Source of the DNA: Balaenoptera acutorostrata
Lineage: Eukaryota; Chordata; Mammalia; Artiodactyla; Balaenopteridae
Direction: 5' to 3'
Length of the DNA stretch: 64,000 bases
Assembly (NCBI RefSeq): GCF_949987535.1
Contig: NC_080077.1
Coordinates: 40,690,561 to 40,754,560, forward strand
The notes under the pieces are model-generated. The model saw nothing but the letters and a program-made list of their open reading frames with translations, did no database searches and was not told the origin of the DNA. Both the position numbers and the translations under genes were made by a program. Of the stretch, positions 57,011-64,000 are shown piece by piece (position 1 is the stretch's first letter; each line of letters starts with the position of its first letter).

Positions 57011-57310
57011 AATGTAAAGAAAGACCCCAAAAATCTTTTTGTATTTTCACAACTGTCTGCATACAGAGGCGAAAATTGCCCCTGGACATAAATAGTAAGA
57101 TTGGCTTATTCCCACTTTACTGAAAAAAAAATGGAAATGAAGCATCTTGACGTCTAGATTCTGAAAGACAACATTCCTCAGGACTAAAATCTTGGAATAT
57201 TTTCTAAGATGTCTCAAATAACTGCTGAGCAAACGTATGTATAAATGTGCATGTACTAAATACTACTGGTGTCTTTTTTTCACCACTCAGTAAAACCTGC
57301 ATTAATTAAG
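57011..57310. other. Unique DNA
   Basis: Nothing recognisable. Confidence 0.4.
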
Positions 57311-58450
57311 ACATCTACTGCTGCCTAGGCACCTGCCATATGCTACATCAAAGACAAATATGAATAAGGCAGTCTCTTCCCTCAGAGACCTTCCACTGTA
57401 ATAGATGTATTTCATTTTATTTCACATATGAGTAACCAAAAATGTGTTAAACTGAAATAAACACATCTTCAAATAGCTAAAGTGCAAAGTGGAATAAGGT
57501 AGGACCCACTAGAAACAGACACACAGTGCTATGTGAGGAAAAAGATAAAAGAAACAGAAGGAATGGCACCTAGTTAGGGTGCATGACTGTAGCATTTGAA
57601 GACTAAGTGGCATCTTAACAAGTTGAGCCAGGGTTGGATGTTCTTCATGAAAGGAACAGCACTGATGAAGGCAAAAACATAGGAAATCACAGTTTGTCCC
57701 AGGAATACCAACCACTCCTGTTTGGCTGAGGTGCCGATTACAGAGGAGACAGGTGTGGTAGGACCATATCTGAACAGACTTGAGGGGCAGGATGAGAATA
57801 TTGTACTTAATAAGCAGAAAATGGTAAGTTCTTAAGGATTGGGGTAGAGAATTAATTAAAACTTCACTTTAGAAAGATTAATTTGTGAGTGTGTAGGATG
57901 GATTTCAGAGCAGGGACAGACAGGAAGCAGAGGCTCCAATTAAATTGTGTTACATATGTAGGGGAGAAATAATGACTGCCTAAAACAAAGGGAGGGCAGA
58001 AGAAGTAGAAGAAAGAGGATAGATGTGGCAATTGGGTGACTGACTTAGGAACTAGAAGAAAATAAGAGACATCTGAGATGCTTGAGGAGCCTGGATGACT
58101 GCAGAAATGGTACTATTATTAGTAGAATCTGCAAAGTCATGAGGAAAAGTCTGGGATGCATTTTTAAAGAAAATGACATGAGTTTGTACTGAACATGTTA
58201 GGTTTATGGTACTGGTGGAAGAGTTAAATGAAGAGTTTAAGCAGACAGGAAGAAATACAGAAGAGAGGAGACTAGACACGTAGGTTCCAATATCATCTCA
58301 GCAGAGGTGGTAATTGAAGCTGTTGGGGTGAAGAGGGAGAGACTGAAAACGGAGAAGACAGAACGCTGGGGGAACAAAAGAGGTGAGAACAAAAGAGACC
58401 AAACAAAAACAAACAAAAGTGAAGACCAGAGAGGTAGCAGGAGAACCATG
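57311..58450. repeat. Possible ancient repeat, family unassigned
   Basis: 'ctgccatatgctacatcaaa' (about 57330), 'gttcttcatgaaaggaacag' (about 57640), 'gaggggcaggatgagaatat', 'gaccatatctgaacagac' and 'gattaatttgtgagtgtgta' are in the order of a widespread old mammalian repeat, for example the '...gaacagcaagtgcaaaggcc...' block. Similar wording occurs at 32.4-33.4 kb. The purine-rich plus strand gives chance frames on both strands at 58237-58598. Confidence 0.35.
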
Positions 58451-59725
58451 GAAATGATGTATTGTGTTGCACTAGGAAAATCAAGGAAGCCAGAATTTCA
58501 ACAAAGCGAAAATAATCCATAGTATAAGTAGCTTCATGAATATAAAAGCAAGTTTCTTTATTTAAAATATCAATTGGTTTTATTCTGCTATGCTTCATTG
58601 AATACTAGTTCATTAAACAATTCTCAAGCAAAAATTTCAGGAAAAATTCACCTTTAAAAATCTAAAAATAAATTCATTAAAAGACTTTTAGCAAATCTGT
58701 AAGGTTCTATTAAGCAGCAATTAGATAAATTCACATAGGTCACATATGTATTTGAAAGCTTATCCTTATGACCAAATTTTTTTTGGAAAAACTATTTTAG
58801 CCTCTTATGGTTTTAGAGAAAATATGTTTGCAATTATTCCATTGCAATGCCTAACTGCAATTTGTCTTCATCCTGGGGGCTGGAAAGAATAATTTTTGCA
58901 TTAGAACTTACTTCAATTTCAGAATGGTTCTTTGTTTGGTAGCTTTCTGTCCATTTCCCCCATTCTAAACTTTCAAAATGGAAGAGGTTGCCAAATTCAC
59001 CTTAGACCTTCCTATAACCAAAACCGTAAGAGTTGGGAGAAAGTTGAAATCACTCTGAGAGATGAAGTTTCTTCATACATTGAACAATTGGCATTTCTTT
59101 GAAAGATTCACAATCTAAACACAAACAATATAAAGTTCAAAAAATGAAAATTATATGAATAAATGGTGGATGGATGGCAAGAAATTGGAACTGATCAACT
59201 TAAAATTTCCTATATTGTGGTACAGTTTGCTTCCAAATGCCACCCATTCCAATATAGAAAACTAAGGAGGAACTTGTCTAGCAATTTGCTTTTTGTGATG
59301 CAAATAGAAAGATGGCAAACAGACACACAGGAATTTCTTCATCTTCAGAGTTTGTCCACTTCCACCCCACCCAAACTTTTGAGCTGTCGATACCACCAGG
59401 AGTAAGAGAATACACAAACACAGGTTCCTGAATCTTAAGTTGTAACTAGGAATGCATTTTTGATAAAGCAGCTGTAGGTCACAGGGCCTTATTAATATTC
59501 CTTTTCACAGGCACTTTGGATTAAATAAGATTTGATGTTCTAATTTTTGAGAGTTAAACAGCATCAAAATTTTATCTGTGAAAAAAATACATCCTAAACT
59601 CAAAAAGATAAAACTACAAGGAACATTCTAAAATACAGTATGTTTATTCATAAACTATAAAGTGAACATTTATAGACTTATATAAGTATGCATATAAATA
59701 TATGTAAAATTGATCATTTTATAAT
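58451..59725. other. Unique DNA
   Basis: No recognised gene or repeat; the 80-codon frame at 59163-59405 lacks known motifs. Confidence 0.5.
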
Positions 59726-59743
59726 ATTAAAAACTAGCATATT

Positions 59744-60059
59744 GGGCTTCCCTGGTGGCACAGTGGTTAAGAATTTACCTGCCAATGCAGGGGACACGGG
59801 TTCGAGCCCTGGTCCAGGAAGATCCCACATGCCGCTGAGCAACTAAGCCTGTGCACCACAACTACTGAACCCATGTGCCACAACTACTGAAGCCCACATG
59901 CCTAGAGCCCGTGCTCTACAACAAGAGAAGCCACTGAAATGAGAAGCCTGTGCACCGCAAGGAAGAGTAGCCCTGGCTCACCGCAACTAGAGAAAGCCTG
60001 CATGCAGCAACGAAGACCCAACACAGCCAAAAATAAATAAATTAATTAAATAAATTAAA
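59744..60059 (+). mobile_element. CHR-2-type SINE with perfect 18-bp target-site duplication
   Basis: 'gggcttccctggtggcacag', 'ggttcgagccctggtccagg' (B box), 'ccgctgagcaactaagcctg', 'caactactgaacccatgtgc', 'gcccgtgctctacaac' and 'cgaagacccaacacagcc' show a complete CHR-2. The tail is AAATAAATT/AATT units. The 18-bp repeat 'attaaaaactagcatatt' at 59726-59743 and 60060-60077 is identical, indicating a comparatively recent insertion. Confidence 0.96.
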
Positions 60060-60077
60060 ATTAAAAACTAGCATATT

Positions 60078-60569
60078 TGTATCTTTCTTATAAAGTATTG
60101 AAACTAGTGCTTATTAAAGAAATGTGTTTTATGGAACTGACATAGTACAATAATTTTCTGGAGATAATCTATAGTGTCCAATACTCTGGAAAAATTATGA
60201 ATACTGTGTTTTAGAAGACTCTACATCTTGAAAAACAATGTAGCAAACAAGGCAAATCCAGTAAATGCCCTTTTGTTTTATTGTTATTGAAACCAAGGAA
60301 CAGAGGACTAATTTAGTTTTATTTTGTATATACAGTAGCTTTAAAAAGACAAAAAGAAACTTTCAACAGCCTGAAGCTTGCTATTTTCTGATACTTATAA
60401 CTCAGTGTCCTTCAATTCTATTTGACCCATGCTTTTGTCTAAAAACCACTGATTTTGAGGGAGCTTTATGTCTACTCCTTTTCACTAAGACATTTCCCTG
60501 AATATGTATAGCATTGATAAGTTTCATAAGAGAAAGTTCAGAGGAATAAGAAATGAAGAACCAGGTTCT
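60078..60569. other. Unique DNA
   Basis: Nothing recognisable. Confidence 0.45.
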
Positions 60570-60580
60570 TTCAGTAACTT

Positions 60581-60969
60581 TTTTTTTTTTTTAACATCTT
60601 TATTGGAGTATAATTGCTTTACAATGGTGTGTTAGTTTCTACTTTATAACAAAGTGAATCAGTTATACATATACATATGTTCCCATATCTCTTCCCTCTT
60701 GCATCTCCCTCCCTCCCACCCTCCCTATCCCACCCCTCTAGGTGGTCACAAAGCACCGAGCTGATCTCCCTGTGCTATGCGGCTGCTTCCCACTAGCTAT
60801 CTATTTTACGTTTGGTAGCGCAGATATGTCCATGCCACTCTCTTACTGTGTCACAGCTTACCATTCTCCCACCCCATATCCTCAAGTCCATTCTCTAGTA
60901 GGTCTGTGTCTTTATTCCCGTCTTGCCACTAGGTTCTTCATGACCTTTTTTTTTTTTTTTTTCCTAAGA
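60581..60969 (-). mobile_element. 5'-truncated L1 3' end, same subfamily as 30.5-kb copy
   Basis: On the plus strand: poly-T, 'aacatctttattggagtata', 'ttgctttacaatggtgtgtt', 'cccaccctccctatcccacc', 'aagcaccgagctgatctccc' and 'tgctatgcggctgcttccca'. This is the reverse of the 3' UTR seen at 31740-32095. 'ttcagtaactt' (60570-60580) and 'ttcagtaattt' (60970-60980) match 10 of 11, a target-site duplication. Only about 390 bases of the element were inserted. Confidence 0.93.
60700..60740 (-). repeat. G-quadruplex-like tract in L1 3' UTR (minus strand)
   Basis: A C-rich run on the plus strand (several CCC blocks with loops of 1-4 bases). On the minus strand this is the same four-run G tract as at 31970-31985. 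Confidence 0.8.
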
Positions 60970-60980
60970 TTCAGTAATTT

Positions 60981-61371
60981 TCTTGACACACCAGACTGTT
61001 CTGCGAGGTGAGACATTTCCTCTCAGAACAAAAGGCTACATTCGGTACAGCAGGTCTTATAAAGGCTCTGATCATATTGAAAGTGTATTATAGAAACAAT
61101 TATTTCCATACAGCAGAACCAAAAGCTCTCTTGGGTGACCAACAAAGATTTAACTATAAACACTTATGTTAATGGATTCTTGTTATTATTTACTACCGTA
61201 GCCTGTCAGACAAGCAATACAGAGATACTGATCGGAGGCTAGTAATAGAATACAGCTTAAGCAAGTAGCTGCCACAATCAGGGTATTTCCTTGATAAGGA
61301 GGGATGGAGTTCATTTGTAAGGATTTTCCCAGATCACATAAATCATACTTCCTCAAACCATATGCCCCTTA

Positions 61372-61416
<45 letters not shown>

Positions 61417-63784
61417 GATTTTACTAAATAACAGTGGTCTGTTTAAAAAGACCACAATTTAAAGCTGCATTATGTAATTTCTGCATTTATTTCACATGTT
61501 TAAACCATGCCCCCCTGGACTGAGATCCAGCGCAGGAGGGTGGTTGATGATTATGGACTCCATTAGCCTCTCTGATTTCACGCGCTTACATTGCCAATTA
61601 GCTACGGTTCTAACTTCCAGTTTTAATGGAAACCACTGGATTGTTTGGTTGTGCAGTGCATATATGTGTGTTTGTATGGTACTTGAGAAAATTTTTACCA
61701 ATTCTTATAAATTGGTTAAAAACAACAGTACTTTTTCATTTTGCTCTTTGGCCTTTATTTTTCACACATCACAGTTCCTCACCACTATGGACCATAGCTG
61801 TTTGCCATGATCCCTTTTACCAAGACTTCCAAATTTATTTCCCCTTGGAAATTCAATAAAGTTCTTCCATTTACTCAGTTCCTCATATAATTTGGATGAA
61901 AAAATAAAAGGAGACCCAATTAGGGCAATTAATCTCTCCTATGGAGTGGCTTTTCTTTTTATTACAAGCTAATTTTAATAAAAAAAGGAAGTTTGTGACC
62001 AATGACCATTAAACAGAGCTTCTACGATTCACTTTTATTTCCCTAAATTATGTGTGTTCCCTAATTAAAATGAGAACATGTTGGCCCATGGTACATCTTT
62101 TCCTAGGCACTGATCCAAAAAAGTTCTAAAGTTGATTCAAGGTACTTTGAAGGGTAAGAGTATAGTAAATTTATAAGCAATTTATTACAATTTGTCTTAT
62201 CTTCCTTGAATCTCTCATCTTCACAGTGATTTGTGAGAGGGCTTGATGTTACACATTTCAGAACAGATTTCTCCTGAGATGATGTTTTGATCAACAAAGA
62301 TATAAGCTCCATTTGATACTAAGTGGTCTGTCACCTTTTGTAGTGAACCTATAGTAAGTGTAATAAATCTGTTTTGAAACCTATCCATGCTCCTTTCCCA
62401 AAATGAAACATATTCACCTTCACTTTAAAACATAATAATCAAGAAATATCTTATTCCTTAATATCCATTGGTCCTCCTCAAATGTAAGCTTCTGTCTATC
62501 ACTTCTGCATTTCACTGAGGCACTCATCTTCCACATGGAGAATAAGAAGTCCTACCTGCCCTCTCCACCACAGCCAAAAGGGTTGGTCAGACATAAAATG
62601 GGGTTAGATTACAAGAGTGGGAGGACAGATTGGACATGAACGTAACTGGTAAAATGTTAGTACTCTTTACTTTAAAGGGAACAGTAAACTACAGAGAAAA
62701 GCTAATGAAAAATCAGAAAATAGTTTTAAAAATACAAACAATAACATTTCATACATTTGCCACATAATCTATAAAGTAGAGGTGGGAGTTTGTTATTTAT
62801 TTATTGAAGAGGAAACTAGAATAGGTGAGACATGGGGTTGGGGGTAGGGGGAAAGGAACTGAATTTTCCTGGAAGGGAAAGACTGTCAATAATATTCTAA
62901 AACTGAAATAGAAACATGTGAAATCAAGGAGGTAAATTGGGAAATATGGTTTTATTTGTTCTGCAGTAGTGTAAACCTCACACATTTTTCAAGTGGGTTT
63001 TCAAACAATTTAAACTCTGAAACTTTTTTCTCAGGAAAAAAAAAAAAAATTACCCAGAAATATAAAAACTAGAGCCACGCACAAACAGGACTGCCTTAGC
63101 ACACCCAAATCTGTCCCTGTCTTGTGTCAGGCCCCCAGAGTCTTCCTCAGACTTTTTCTAGGGACATTGTATACATTCTGCTGAGATTCAAAATAAAATT
63201 AGAACAAACCTTAGCTCTAGAATACTGCTTCATATCAATTGCACCATTTCAGAAGAACCCAGTGGTACCCCACAATTAACCCCCATTTTAGCCGCATTAA
63301 GATAGGGGAACAAATACTTAGGGATGCAGGGTGGTCATCAAATTTGCCCAATACTAACTGAATATCTTAAAACTATTTATTTAACTTTTATTTAGAGGAG
63401 AGGCTGTGAGCCACATGGGGGCAGGGTGGGGAAAGTTAGAGTCAGGGATGGGGCATGGCTCAGTTCTGCACAACCTACAGAACAAATTAAAGCTCCCTTT
63501 TAAATTGAACCCACCCTCCCAGGGACTCGGTTTAATGACCATCTGTTTTTACTCAAAATACTCCTTGGGGATAGGAGGCATCTCACCTCACACTCCACGC
63601 AGCTCATCAAAGTATTTCCTTCCAACCACAGGCAAGATGTTCTCTGAGAAAAGAGCTGGTAAATATTTTTTTTTTCTTTATCTAGTTAAAAGTCCTGGGA
63701 TGGTTTAGCAACCTAATAATGTTTAATCATTCCTCATGGACACTTCCCTCAGATTCTGGCCTTGATCAGGATCTAGGGGAAGTC
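60981..63784. other. Unique non-coding DNA
   Basis: No recognised gene or interspersed repeat in about 2.8 kb apart from the (AC)n below. Overlapping frames at 61496-61859 and 61492-61701, and the 100-codon frame at 63406-63708, have no known motif or supporting signals. Confidence 0.5.
61373..61414 (+). repeat. (AC)n microsatellite, about 21 units
   Basis: Uninterrupted AC dinucleotides after 'ccttag' and before 'gggatttt'. Confidence 0.97.
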
Positions 63785-63970
63785 CTGCTTTGTACAGAGC
63801 ACTCTGATTAATGTTTCCTCAAAGTCTACATTATATAATCTTGATGCTATTCTGCAAAATAGAAATCGTTAACCCTCTTCACAGCTGAAAAAACTGGGCT
63901 CTGGAGGTTAAACTATGAAAGCTGAGGCCATATAATTCATAAATTGTAAATCCTGGATTCAAAGCCATGA
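63785..63970 (-). repeat. MIR SINE
   Basis: 'tctacattatataatcttga', 'accctcttcacagctgaaaa', 'aactgggctctggaggttaa', 'ctgaggccatataattcata' and 'aatcctggattcaaagccat' are reversed MIR in order. The window ends shortly after. Confidence 0.78.
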
Positions 63971-64000
63971 CTTGCCCATGGCCTTTCCCCAGTATTCTGT

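Noticed and set aside
58237..58598. Overlapping minus-strand frames rich in Leu/Ser/Phe
   Set aside because: Antisense of a purine-rich segment; composition-driven.
1..64000. CRISPR arrays, bacterial operons, viral genomes
   Set aside because: No regularly spaced identical repeats. The content is mammalian interspersed repeats; the only retroviral material is LTRs.

Overview
The window is non-coding mammalian nuclear DNA, most likely from a cetacean or a close whippomorph relative. The evidence is a set of tRNA-derived SINEs with heads such as 'ttccctggtggcacagtgg' and a 'ggttcgagccc' B box (CHR-1 and CHR-2 type), inserted among L1 LINEs of the artiodactyl lineage. No host protein-coding exon, functional tRNA or rRNA gene, or CRISPR array could be supported. 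The open reading frames are L1 ORF2 remnants, simple-repeat translations or chance frames. I saw no novel biological system. What the window does offer is a layered record of retrotransposition.

Layout. 1-13.8 kb: unique A+T-rich DNA with CHR SINEs (2.3, 2.9, 6.7 and 9.9 kb), a (GT)n tract (5.5 kb), a MaLR-like LTR (6.1-6.7 kb), a MER5-like fragment and MIRs. 13.8-16.7 kb: a decayed old L1 carrying a nested CHR-1. 18.47-18.96 kb: a solo class I (gammaretrovirus-like) LTR with a 4-bp target-site duplication. 19.25-20.7 kb: old L1 ORF2 carrying a nested CHR-2. 20.8-24.5 kb: a younger, internally deleted L1 bounded by a perfect 13-bp duplication; its ORF2 is broken and its reverse transcriptase carries a catalytic Asp-to-Asn change. 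24.5-30.5 kb: unique DNA with several MIRs. 30.5-32.1 kb: a 5'-truncated L1 of a different 3'-UTR type. 32.1-36 kb: mostly unrecognised.

36.0-42.8 kb is almost all old L1 on the minus strand. A ~1.4 kb minus-strand insert at 37.65-39.1 kb splits it; this looks like a retrocopy of an mRNA 3' UTR flanked by a direct repeat. 43.55-44.06 kb: a near-complete MLT1-type LTR. 44-48 kb: unique DNA plus a reversed CHR-1. 48.1-50.95 kb: an old L1 whose 5' UTR-like sequence runs straight into reverse-transcriptase sequence. 52-60 kb: CHR-1 and CHR-2 copies, two minus-strand L1 3' ends (one splitting a MIR) and ancient repeats. 60.58-60.97 kb: a minus-strand L1 3' end bounded by a near-perfect 11-bp repeat. 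61-64 kb: an (AC)n tract, unique DNA and a terminal MIR.

Nothing here works together as a gene system. The interest is in nesting order, target-site duplications, repeated internal deletion of L1 copies, G-quadruplex-forming L1 3' UTRs, and the unidentified retrocopy. All family names come from recognition by eye, without a repeat-library search.
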